From NCBI GenBank assembly GCA_002482685.1, contig DLGL01000066.1, positions 20,321 through 36,584 of the forward strand: a DNA stretch of 16,264 nucleotides. The letters run 5' to 3'. A model generated the notes under the pieces. It was not told where the DNA came from. It searched no databases and was given only the letters and a program-made list of their open reading frames with translations. Every line of letters starts with the position of its first letter. The stretch's first letter is position 1. The stretch comes from Bacteriovoracaceae bacterium UBA7695 (GTDB lineage: Bacteria > Bdellovibrionota > Bacteriovoracia > Bacteriovoracales > Bacteriovoracaceae). A program made the translations under genes and the position numbers. Shown in pieces: positions 1 to 7,807 of this stretch.

Positions 1-1
1 T

Positions 2-73
2 GAGACTCAGATAAATGCTTATTCAAGAACTATTTTGGTAGTGATTCGTCCTCAAAAAGAGAGTTGGCTATGA
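2..73 (+). CDS. 3' end of an upstream gene, secretin-like C-terminus (partial)
   Basis: Reading from base 2, a 23-codon frame stays open and ends at a TGA (71-73) that overlaps the ATG of the next gene as ATGA. The encoded tail includes SRTILVVIRPQKESWL. A hydrophobic beta-strand followed by RP near the C-terminus resembles the end of secretin-family outer-membrane channels (GspD-like proteins end with a similar FIRP segment). The tight overlap suggests translational coupling to the FliG-like gene. Only 23 residues are visible, so the family is a guess; the existence of a coding end is better supported than its identity. Confidence 0.5.
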   Translation, partial: ETQINAYSRTILVVIRPQKESWL

Positions 74-1719
74 TAAAAATTTTATTGGCAATATTACTAA
101 TTACCTTATCCCTGAGTTCCGTTTTTGCCCAAAGCAAGCACCCACGGGTCATTGAACTTGAAAAAGCTCTTGGCGATGAAGCTTCGGTTTATTTTAACCG
201 TCGTTTTCCAAGTGAGCCATTCTTTGTCAAAGTGGACGTAGATCCCCTTTTTAGAACGAAGAAGAATTCGGAACCAGAAAGTGAGCTTCCCTATTTTGAC
301 GGTAGTTCTGAAGAGTTATCCGATGAATGGGATCAGCCAGACATGCCTTTGAGCTACTTAAGGGCACGAACTAATAAAATCGACCTTCAGGTTTCAGTAA
401 GTGAAAAATTCTCTGAAGAAAAGATCAATCAGATCAAAGAGGAAATCTTTGGTCAGTTAAAACTTATTCCCATGAGAGATCATATCGAAATCAGAAAGAC
501 CATAAAGTCAGAGAGTGCAGAAAACCAGTCCATGACCCAGACCCAGGTATTGCTTTCGGTGATGGGATTAATCGTCTTTTTTCTGACGGGCGGATACCTT
601 GTTCTCAGAAGAACCCTAAGGCTCCCTGCTCAAGGTTCAGCGCCTTCGGCTCCACTAGTGCAGCCTATTCAGAACCTTCCAAGATCAAATGAAAAAAGTG
701 TGCCGTCATTTACCAGCAGGGATGGCGGAAGTCATATTTCCCACGATTCATTTAGGATGACAGAAGTTATCCGCTTTAAGATTCAAAGAATCATAGAATC
801 CGGAACACTTCCAAACCTTTCAGATATTATGCTCCTGGATCAACTGACAATTAACAAGCCTCAGATCTTCAACACCATCATGAAGGAATTTCCACAGGAT
901 ATTCAGAGAGATATTTATCAATACGGTTTAAATCATACCTGGCCTTCTGCCATGAACTCGACCCCTTCGTTTGACCTTGAATGCCTTTCGGTCCTGGACA
1001 GAATGCTTCAGGAGAGAGACTTCCGTGGTAATAATAAATCGTGGGAGCTCCTTCTTATTCAGATCTGGAGAATGGATGATTTCGCAGTAGATTTTCTAAA
1101 AAAAGTAGAAACGGATCACGCCTATCAAATCCTTCAGGGCCTGCCTAAAAACCTGGCCCTAAAGCTTGCTCGAAAAGTCTTCCCTGGTGGATGGGCACGT
1201 GTTCTGGAAAAAAGAAGTGACAAGGTTTTGATTGAAGCCTCTAGTCTTCAGAAATATGTAGAAAAGAGTCTTGAGCAAATGCCACTTTGTAATTGGTCAG
1301 CCATCAAAGAATTCAGAACAGATGAAGAGATTCTAACTTATCTGGATCTTGTCAGCATTGATGAGGAAAGAGAAATTTACGATACTCTACATGAGCAATC
1401 ATTTGTCATAAATCAGCGTCCAGCCTTCTTCAAGTTCTTCGATATGGGGCTTGTTCATTTTCAGGATATGGTCGATCACTTTCCAATACAGATGCTGGCG
1501 GCGGCCATGATCAATTCACCAAGAACTTATATCAAACGCATCATGGATTGTTACGATGAAAAACAAAAAATTGTTTTCTCCTCATATCTTAAAAAGATTG
1601 ATGAAGAAGGTCGTTATTCAGAGGTCCAAAAGATGGCCAAGCAGCAGATTGCGGCAAGGGTGAGTTTGCACTTCCTTCAGATAGAGAAAGAGAAAGTAGC
1701 ACATGAAAATATTGCTTAG
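70..1719 (+). CDS. Inner-membrane protein: signal peptide, periplasmic domain, one TM helix, cytoplasmic FliG-like domain
   Basis: I chose ATG 70 (549 aa) over the in-frame TTG at 64: AGAGAG lies 6 nt upstream, and the protein then starts directly with a signal peptide (1-20, cleavage after VFA). Residues 21-155 form a periplasmic segment containing an alpha/beta stretch (about 103-146) like the small domains of FliF/secretion-ring proteins. A strong TM helix (about 160-180) is followed by a Pro/Ser linker (186-225). Residues 228-549 are all-helical. The region from about 430 (rpaffkFFdmgLvhFqdmvd.., LaaAminsp, SYLKKIdeegryseVqkmAkqqI) follows the FliG C-terminal pattern, and 255-285 resembles a FliG-M repeat. 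Topology is N-out, C-in. It overlaps the upstream gene (ATGA) and the next gene (17 nt). The FliG-like call is by pattern recognition; it is not a canonical flagellar FliG, which has neither signal peptide nor TM. Function unknown, perhaps a switch-like or scaffold component of an envelope machine. Confidence 0.65.
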   Translation: MIKILLAILLITLSLSSVFAQSKHPRVIELEKALGDEASVYFNRRFPSEPFFVKVDVDPLFRTKKNSEPESELPYFDGSSEELSDEWDQPDMPLSYLRARTNKIDLQVSVSEKFSEEKINQIKEEIFGQLKLIPMRDHIEIRKTIKSESAENQSMTQTQVLLSVMGLIVFFLTGGYLVLRRTLRLPAQGSAPSAPLVQPIQNLPRSNEKSVPSFTSRDGGSHISHDSFRMTEVIRFKIQRIIESGTLPNLSDIMLLDQLTINKPQIFNTIMKEFPQDIQRDIYQYGLNHTWPSAMNSTPSFDLECLSVLDRMLQERDFRGNNKSWELLLIQIWRMDDFAVDFLKKVETDHAYQILQGLPKNLALKLARKVFPGGWARVLEKRSDKVLIEASSLQKYVEKSLEQMPLCNWSAIKEFRTDEEILTYLDLVSIDEEREIYDTLHEQSFVINQRPAFFKFFDMGLVHFQDMVDHFPIQMLAAAMINSPRTYIKRIMDCYDEKQKIVFSSYLKKIDEEGRYSEVQKMAKQQIAARVSLHFLQIEKEKVAHENIA

Positions 1720-2254
1720 CCTTTTCCTACTCATCACTTCTGAGGCACAAGCAGCCATCCACCGGGATAAGTTTATTGGTGCCATTGGATATTTTTCAGT
1801 GGCGGCCAAAACTGAGGCCGATTCCGCTTCCATTGCAAACCTGGGTTGCTTTTCAGTGGGCTATCAGAAGGCACTCACTCATAAATTTGATGTAGCTTTT
1901 GGTTATACAATTCTCGCACCGGAATATAGTGGCGGGGACTTGGGCTACGGGCTTAATGCTAACCTTCTTTATTATCCCATGGGTGGAAACATTGAAGAGA
2001 TCACCACTCAGAATGGGATTCAGATTCATAATTATCAGAAGTGGAAGCCTTTTTTAGGGGCTGGATTTTATCAAAGAAATTTCCAGTCTATAAAGTCATC
2101 TTATGCAGGTCCGGGAATTGTAGTCGGTACTGACCGTTATATTAACCGGTCTATAGATCTCAAACTAGAAGCACGCTATCTTACACTTACCGGAGAGGAC
2201 TCGTATACAGCGACCGAAATAAACCTCCTGGCAGGAATTGTCTTTAAGTTTTAG
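1703..2254 (+). CDS. Small outer-membrane beta-barrel protein
   Basis: 183 aa with a signal peptide (MKILLSLFLLITSEAQA, cleavage near residue 17-18). The mature part is made of alternating amphipathic beta-strands: IGAIGYFSVAA, LGCFSVGYQKAL, FDVAFGYTILA, LGYGLNANLLYYPM, WKPFLGAGFYQRNF, GPGIVVGTDRY, IDLKLEARYLTL, TEINLLAGIVFKF. It ends with the C-terminal Phe typical of outer-membrane barrels. Length and strand number fit an 8-stranded OmpX/OmpW-like or OmpA-barrel-like fold; I cannot assign a specific family. The start lies 17 nt inside the preceding gene, with a purine-rich GAAAGAGAAAG just upstream, and the next gene starts 9 nt after its stop, so it is the middle of an envelope operon. Confidence 0.7.
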   Translation: MKILLSLFLLITSEAQAAIHRDKFIGAIGYFSVAAKTEADSASIANLGCFSVGYQKALTHKFDVAFGYTILAPEYSGGDLGYGLNANLLYYPMGGNIEEITTQNGIQIHNYQKWKPFLGAGFYQRNFQSIKSSYAGPGIVVGTDRYINRSIDLKLEARYLTLTGEDSYTATEINLLAGIVFKF

Positions 2255-2263
2255 GAAGAAACT

Positions 2264-5200
2264 ATGAAGTATCTAGCTCTATTTATGATGTTGTTCGTTC
2301 TTAGTGCCTGTAATGGTGCAAAGGAAGGATTTAAAAGTCTCGGAACTGATGATAATGCAGGCCACGAGGTTAATCTTGATCCGGTGACCATTGAAAGTTT
2401 CACTCCGGTGCTGTCTCCATCAATTATGACCAATACTAATCAGGTTTTCTTCGGTATTACCGTACCCGGCAATGTTGGAACCCTCACTTACGATTTTGAC
2501 CTTGATGGATCAACTGATTTGCAAAGTGGTCCAAGTCCTTTCTACACCCTCCCAGGAGCGACCTTAACTACTGGGCTCCACGAAATCACGGTGACTGCAA
2601 GCAATGGCGTAACTTCGGCTTCAAAAGTTTTTCAGGTTAAGAAGAACTCGCCTACTCAGATTGTGAGTTTCAGTCCTGCCTTAAGTGGCGTGTCCATTAC
2701 TTGTGGAACGGGAAGTGCTGTCTTTAGTGCCGTCATGGCCGACGCTGACAATGACACTTATACTATCCGTTGGGAACTTGACTCTGCAATTGTGACACCT
2801 ACAACACCCTTTACTAATGTACTGACTACTCTTCCAATTAGTCAGTTCACCTATTCTCCCGACTGTGCTCAAAGCGGAACGCATACACTTACTGCCAGAG
2901 TTTATGACGGTCATGAAGTCTCTACTAAAACATGGACCTTCGGAGTCAATGCCGCTCCGGTGCCGCCTGAAGCAGTCCAGATCCTCTCTTTTACTCCGGT
3001 ACTTAACCCGGTCATCATTACCTCTGCTCAATCGCAAACTTTTGCGGTAACCGTCAATCCTGTTGCAGGTGCGGTGAACTATGAATTTATGCTGGATAAT
3101 TCGGCAGTTCTCCAAACCGGATCGTCTTCCTTTTATCCCCTTGTGGGTTCCTCACTTACAGCGGGTTATCATTCCTTAAAAGTTACGGCTTCCAGCAATG
3201 GAACAAGCTCAGAGAAGGTTTTCAATCTCAGAAAGAACACTCCCCCTAATTTAACTTCATACACTCCTGGCTTTACAGGAACAAGTTTCAATTGCAGCGG
3301 TGGCAGTGTCACCATTACTACCAGTTTCAGTGATTTTGATCTGGACTTTATCATGGCCCGCTGGAAACTGGACAATGCCAATGTGGACTCCACTAGTCCC
3401 TTTGTGAGTGTGACAACCAATGGTTCATCTTCTCAACTGGTTTACACTCCAGATTGTACAAAAGTAGGGTTTCATAGCCTGAAGCTTTATTTATCTGATG
3501 GACATGAAGAGACAATCACAGAATGGAACGTCTCAATCACTAATCCACCTACTCCTCCGGGGAATGTAAACATTGTGACCTTTACCCCTACTTCTTCACC
3601 GGTGGTTTTAACAAATTCAACCTCAGAGACCTTTGCGGTTTCTATTCAGGATGGGGCGGGAATTGTAGATTATGAGTTCAAAAAAGATTTTTCAACTATC
3701 CTGCAAAATGGGACTACTCCCTTTATTGTTATCAACGGCGCCTCTTTAACTCCAGGGCTTCATACCCTAAAGGTTAAGGGAACAAATTCAGTTTCCTATG
3801 ATGAGAAAGTCTTTAACGTCAGGAAGAATACTCCTCCTGCAGTTGTTTCCTATTCTCCGGCGCTCGCTGGAGCCAGCCTGAACTGTGGTCAGGACACAAT
3901 CACTTTCAATGGCATAATGAACGATATAGATAATGATGCTTTTACCATGAGCTGGGAGCTTGATTCGGCAGTAGTTGGATCATCAACTCCCTTTACGGTT
4001 GTAAACTCAACTTCCGTATCTACTCAGCTGGCCTATACCCCTGATTGCACAACTTCGGGCTATCACACTTTGAGTCTCAAAATCTTTGACGGTTATGAAA
4101 CTACCTCGAAGACTTGGACCTATAATGTAATCAATCCTACGGTGGAGAGAATCACCAGTTATTTCCCTACATCTCCCTCTTTGGTGGCACTTTCTTCAGA
4201 ATCTGATAAACCCTTTACGGTGGCAGGTACTGGTATTGGTTCCCTGACTTTCAAATGGAAAATCGATACCATCCTCGTTAAAACAGATATTGGAGTGGCC
4301 ACCAGCACTCTGAATCTAGATCTTACGACTCTTGCTATTGGTAATCATTCTATTGAACTGACTTTAACAGATAGTGTGACAACAAATGATCCCACTACTC
4401 CGGTCAAACAAAACTGGATACTATACCGGAATGAAAAACCTCGATTTGTAACTCTTTCTCCTTCTTCAGCCCAGAAGATCAATATCAGCACTTTGAAAAG
4501 CATTACATCTAGCATTGTTGACGCCAACGACACTTTTACCGTTACGATGACAAAAGGAAATCTAGACTGTAACCCTCTCAGTGAATGCGGTTTATCGAGT
4601 CAGGTTCTCCCGACCTCTACCGGTACTTACTCATCTGTCTTCAATCCCAGTTCAAGCTTTTTGGGTGAAAATCTTTTTACCTTGAAAGTGACAGATTCTC
4701 ATGGCGAATATATTGAAAACGATTTTGACCTGAACGTTAATTACTTCAGTGACGCCTGTAATAATCTTTCTTCAGGCCACATTTGTACACTCTCAGGATT
4801 GCCTGGATTAGGAAGTAACCTTAATACCATTACCCAGGCTAATAAAATCAGAATTACTCCTTCATGGATAACTCAAGACGACCAGGGCAATTGGTTTTTT
4901 ACCGATCACTCAACTCACACGGTTTGGTACAACAATACACTCTCAAATCCAGTTTCTATTCTGGGCATAACTGTTCCTGCTAACACAATCTATGTCGTGG
5001 CAGGAATGGGGGTTCCAGGTGCTGGCGGAAATGGTCAGTTTGCCCGCAAGCAGGCCCTGAATTTTAACCCTGCAGGGTATGGTGGAGGAACCGCATGGGA
5101 CCCTGGTCGTAAGGAACTTTATATAGCGGATTATAATAACAACCGTGTTATTAAGGTTGGCCCGGATGGAAGAGGCTACATTGTTTGCGGTGGAGCTAAC

Positions 5201-7159
5201 CTCACTGGGCAAGGAGTACTTGCAAAAGATTCCAGATGCACAAATCCGGTTGATGTAGATTTCGATCCAGTTAACAGAAGACTCTATATTTCGCAGTATA
5301 ATGATCATGTTGTGAAGTATGTTGATGCCAGTGCTGTAAGTTATTCTACATGGCCATCTTATATCATTGCTGGTGTATACGGAGGTAATGCTTCTACTGC
5401 AGGCAGCACAAATTTATCTGCTTTTCCTTCCACGACAGTTGCAGGTACCTCGAGACTTAATGGCCCCTGGGGAATAAATCTGGATACCAGCGATGGAATT
5501 CTATATGTTGTGGAGTATTCTTCATGTCGTATCCGCGCAGTTGGTCTACCTGGTGCTACCAGCAGAAGCTTTGGGTCAGCATCCATTGCTGCCGGAAGTA
5601 CTGCTCATGTCACCACTGGTGGTTGTGCTTCCGCGGCCATCAATACTGATACGCCGATGAACTCAATTAACTTTAACCGCCCTTATGAAATCTTCCCGCA
5701 CAAAGTGTCCGGAGCGTTAACCGGAATGTTTGTTTCGGATTTTGGTGCAAACCGAGTTATGTACCTCAATAATTCTGGAACAACTTTAGGAATTGGAAAT
5801 CAAACCATAGCCAATGGAATGGGCAACAATATTCTGGGTAATGGAACTGCTTCTCCAACTAATCCACCTACCGGAAGGACGTCTGCAATAGTTAATCCGA
5901 TTGGGATTTTCAAAAGCGGTACCAGTCTTTTTGCAGGTATTAGAGGAAATAGCATTATCCGCTCTCTAGATCTGACATCAACCAACGGAACCGTAGCCAA
6001 TTTCCTAGGTGGAACTCCAAGGGCCGGATATTCAGGAAACACTCCTATCGATTCAAAACTTGTTACATTCAACCAACCACTAAGTCTTTTATACCGGGAG
6101 ACTGGAAACTTAATCTATATAGCAGATGCAATCAACTACATGATAAGGGCGATGAATCTTACCACAGGTGTAGTTCAGGATTTTATTGGGACAGGAACAT
6201 CAGGAACGGAAACGCAGTTAAATACGGTTACCACTTCTACACGTATGACTCAGCCTCGATCCATGGCTTTTATCGATGATTTTTTTGTCTATAACGATGT
6301 AAGTAATAACTGTTTTCTACGAGCATTCAATTCAAGAGTGACTGATGAAACTGTTATGGGAACCCTCATCCTTCAAAACCGCACCAACGTCATTGCAGGC
6401 TTTCCAAATACCTGTGGAGCTTTTGTAGGGACGAATCCCCTAAGTGTAACCAACACAAATGCAAAACTCGACAATCCCTACGGGATTGCCTTTGATGAGG
6501 TTTCTCGTAATGCGTACATAGCTTCTAGTAATTCTCACTGTATTCTGAAACTCTCTGAATCTGGAATACTCTCACCTTTCATTGGGACCTGTGGGATGGC
6601 CGGCACCAGCGGATCGCCCGTTTATGGCGGAGCCTATAATGACCCGGCGATGTTAATTCGATTCCCTACTGAGATCATCATGGATCCCATGCCTGGCAAC
6701 GAAGGAAATTTTTTCTTCGCAGACCATACTGATACAACCAAAGCCCATATTAAATATGTAAATCTTGTGAACAATTCAGTGGTGAGTTTTCCGGGTGATA
6801 TCATTGTTGCCAAAAACAATGTTGAAACTGTCTTCGCAGGATCAACCTCTCCAGGATATATCAGATCAATTGCCGCTTATGAGGAATGGTTTTGCTACAC
6901 TTCAGGTGGAACTACCACAGGACAAGGTAATAACACCATAACTTGCCGCAATCGCTCTACCAGTGTTTCCAAAGTATTTGGTATGGCAGGGGAAGGAGGA
7001 ATATCCCCTGAAGGATCTGATGAAGGTGCATTGATTGATGATGTAGCCTCAACAGTAAGTCTAGCAGTTCCCTCTGGACTGACATTTAATAAGTCTGGAG
7101 ACCTAATTATCAGCGAACAAAATGGCCACGTCATAAGGATGATCAAAAAATGGTGGTAG
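2264..7159 (+). CDS. Giant surface lipoprotein: tandem Ig-like modules plus NHL-type beta-propeller region
   Basis: 1631 aa, start set by AGGAAG 6 nt upstream. The N-terminus carries a lipoprotein signal with lipobox LSAC (Cys16; Asn at +2). Residues 41-626 are three tandem modules of 189-199 aa, each an A and a B Ig/PKD-like domain, with Cys pairs C147/C201, C344/C398 and C541/C595, all exactly 54 residues apart and probably disulfides. The B domains carry acidic loops (ADADNDTYT, DFDLDF, DIDNDAF) that may bind calcium. A diverged module (627-825) follows. From about 860 to 1631 there are NHL-like blades such as GNWFFTDHSTHTVWY, KELYIADYNNNRVIKV, RRLYISQYNDHVVKYV, DGILYVVEYSSCRIRAV, GMFVSDFGANRVMYL, GNLIYIADAINYMIRAM, RNAYIASSNSHCILKL and GDLIISEQNGHVIRMI. 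The architecture implies extracellular binding or adhesion. It is last in the operon after the barrel protein. The stop abuts the stop of pdeM on the other strand. Confidence 0.85.
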   Translation: MKYLALFMMLFVLSACNGAKEGFKSLGTDDNAGHEVNLDPVTIESFTPVLSPSIMTNTNQVFFGITVPGNVGTLTYDFDLDGSTDLQSGPSPFYTLPGATLTTGLHEITVTASNGVTSASKVFQVKKNSPTQIVSFSPALSGVSITCGTGSAVFSAVMADADNDTYTIRWELDSAIVTPTTPFTNVLTTLPISQFTYSPDCAQSGTHTLTARVYDGHEVSTKTWTFGVNAAPVPPEAVQILSFTPVLNPVIITSAQSQTFAVTVNPVAGAVNYEFMLDNSAVLQTGSSSFYPLVGSSLTAGYHSLKVTASSNGTSSEKVFNLRKNTPPNLTSYTPGFTGTSFNCSGGSVTITTSFSDFDLDFIMARWKLDNANVDSTSPFVSVTTNGSSSQLVYTPDCTKVGFHSLKLYLSDGHEETITEWNVSITNPPTPPGNVNIVTFTPTSSPVVLTNSTSETFAVSIQDGAGIVDYEFKKDFSTILQNGTTPFIVINGASLTPGLHTLKVKGTNSVSYDEKVFNVRKNTPPAVVSYSPALAGASLNCGQDTITFNGIMNDIDNDAFTMSWELDSAVVGSSTPFTVVNSTSVSTQLAYTPDCTTSGYHTLSLKIFDGYETTSKTWTYNVINPTVERITSYFPTSPSLVALSSESDKPFTVAGTGIGSLTFKWKIDTILVKTDIGVATSTLNLDLTTLAIGNHSIELTLTDSVTTNDPTTPVKQNWILYRNEKPRFVTLSPSSAQKINISTLKSITSSIVDANDTFTVTMTKGNLDCNPLSECGLSSQVLPTSTGTYSSVFNPSSSFLGENLFTLKVTDSHGEYIENDFDLNVNYFSDACNNLSSGHICTLSGLPGLGSNLNTITQANKIRITPSWITQDDQGNWFFTDHSTHTVWYNNTLSNPVSILGITVPANTIYVVAGMGVPGAGGNGQFARKQALNFNPAGYGGGTAWDPGRKELYIADYNNNRVIKVGPDGRGYIVCGGANLTGQGVLAKDSRCTNPVDVDFDPVNRRLYISQYNDHVVKYVDASAVSYSTWPSYIIAGVYGGNASTAGSTNLSAFPSTTVAGTSRLNGPWGINLDTSDGILYVVEYSSCRIRAVGLPGATSRSFGSASIAAGSTAHVTTGGCASAAINTDTPMNSINFNRPYEIFPHKVSGALTGMFVSDFGANRVMYLNNSGTTLGIGNQTIANGMGNNILGNGTASPTNPPTGRTSAIVNPIGIFKSGTSLFAGIRGNSIIRSLDLTSTNGTVANFLGGTPRAGYSGNTPIDSKLVTFNQPLSLLYRETGNLIYIADAINYMIRAMNLTTGVVQDFIGTGTSGTETQLNTVTTSTRMTQPRSMAFIDDFFVYNDVSNNCFLRAFNSRVTDETVMGTLILQNRTNVIAGFPNTCGAFVGTNPLSVTNTNAKLDNPYGIAFDEVSRNAYIASSNSHCILKLSESGILSPFIGTCGMAGTSGSPVYGGAYNDPAMLIRFPTEIIMDPMPGNEGNFFFADHTDTTKAHIKYVNLVNNSVVSFPGDIIVAKNNVETVFAGSTSPGYIRSIAAYEEWFCYTSGGTTTGQGNNTITCRNRSTSVSKVFGMAGEGGISPEGSDEGALIDDVASTVSLAVPSGLTFNKSGDLIISEQNGHVIRMIKKWW
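2384..2971 (+). repeat. Ig-like module 1 (A+B domains) of the lipoprotein
   Basis: Protein residues 41-236, beginning at VTIESFTPVL. Domain A ends with KVFQVKKNSP and domain B holds C147 and C201 (TYSPDC) and the WELDSA motif. Confidence 0.75.
2972..3562 (+). repeat. Ig-like module 2 (A+B domains) of the lipoprotein
   Basis: Protein residues 237-433, beginning at AVQILSFTPVL. It repeats the same landmarks as module 1: KVFNLRKNTPP at the A/B junction, WKLDNA, and C344/C398 with VYTPDC. Confidence 0.75.
3563..4141 (+). repeat. Ig-like module 3 (A+B domains) of the lipoprotein
   Basis: Protein residues 434-626, beginning at NVNIVTFTPTSSP. Landmarks are KVFNVRKNTPP, SWELDSA and C541/C595 with AYTPDC. 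A fourth, diverged copy without the matching Cys pair follows (residues about 627-825). Confidence 0.75.
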
Positions 7160-7807
7160 TTATTTTTGGAAAATTATCAAACCATCAGGTAGTACAGCAA
7201 CTGCTTTCTCATTGTTTTTAAGTTTCACATCCTGCCCACCAGTCAGATGAGAAAACGCAGGCAAGAGGCATGATTTTTCATTGAGTATGAAAGCCGGAAC
7301 TCTCAGAGTATCGTGTCCATCTCTGAATCGCATTGTAGGATGAACGTGACCTGAAAATTGAAAATATTTCTCTTTGGATTTAAGTTCATGAGTAAAATAA
7401 AAATCTTTAAGACGAAAATCCTTCTCTTCAACTATTCCCCAACTATCCGGAAAGTCAGCATACCGATCGTGATTACCCTTGATGAGAATAAGCTCACAGG
7501 GATTCTCACTTCTAAAATGGGCCACTCTCTCTATCACTCCCCTACTCAGTGACTTTTCATGATGAATCAGATCCCCCAAAACCAGCAGAGTATCAACATC
7601 ATGATCATTTAAGGTATGAGCGAGGCGTTTTAAATCCTCTTCGAAAATTTTATCTGAAACGGCAATTCCGTGCTTTTGTAAAAAAGTGGTTTTCCCCCAA
7701 TGAAGATCGGTCGCGATGAGAACTTTCTTACCAGGCCAGTAAATGGTCCTTCTGCAGTCGAAAATAAACTCTTCATCCTGAATGGTAAGACTTAAGCTTT
7801 TATCCAT
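7160..7807 (-). CDS. pdeM: Ligase-associated metallophosphoesterase / DNA endonuclease PdeM
   Basis: 215 aa, the usual length for the ligase-associated calcineurin-like phosphoesterase (MPE/PdeM). All metal-binding motifs are visible in order: D34-x-H36 (ATDLHWGK), G78-D79 (LGDLIHH), GNHD 111-114, H140 (FTHE) and GHVH 153-156. Family members are Mn-dependent phosphodiesterases with DNA endonuclease activity and are encoded beside an Lhr-Core helicase. The ATG lies 16 nt inside the end of the helicase gene, so translation is probably coupled. It is the last gene of the repair cassette and its TAA directly abuts the stop of the convergent lipoprotein gene, leaving no room for an intergenic terminator. 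The sequence looks intact. Confidence 0.93.
   Translation of the reverse strand: MDKSLSLTIQDEEFIFDCRRTIYWPGKKVLIATDLHWGKTTFLQKHGIAVSDKIFEEDLKRLAHTLNDHDVDTLLVLGDLIHHEKSLSRGVIERVAHFRSENPCELILIKGNHDRYADFPDSWGIVEEKDFRLKDFYFTHELKSKEKYFQFSGHVHPTMRFRDGHDTLRVPAFILNEKSCLLPAFSHLTGGQDVKLKNNEKAVAVLPDGLIIFQK

Noticed and set aside
64..69. TTG start two codons before the FliG-like gene's ATG
   Set aside because: The ATG at 70 has correctly spaced AGAGAG and gives a normal signal peptide start.
2681..3115. 144-codon open frame on the - strand inside the lipoprotein gene
   Set aside because: Antisense to a well-supported coding repeat, no recognisable domain and no ribosome binding site; a shadow frame.
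2384..4141. Tandem repeat as a CRISPR-like or phase-variable array
   Set aside because: The units are about 580 bp, diverged at DNA level and continuous in the reading frame; this is protein domain duplication.
4943..5308. 121-codon open frame on the - strand inside the propeller region
   Set aside because: Shadow of the lipoprotein gene with no protein-like features.
7144..7169. CAAAAA / TTTTTG inverted repeat at the convergent junction as a bidirectional terminator
   Set aside because: The stem is AT-only and about six pairs; too weak to call.
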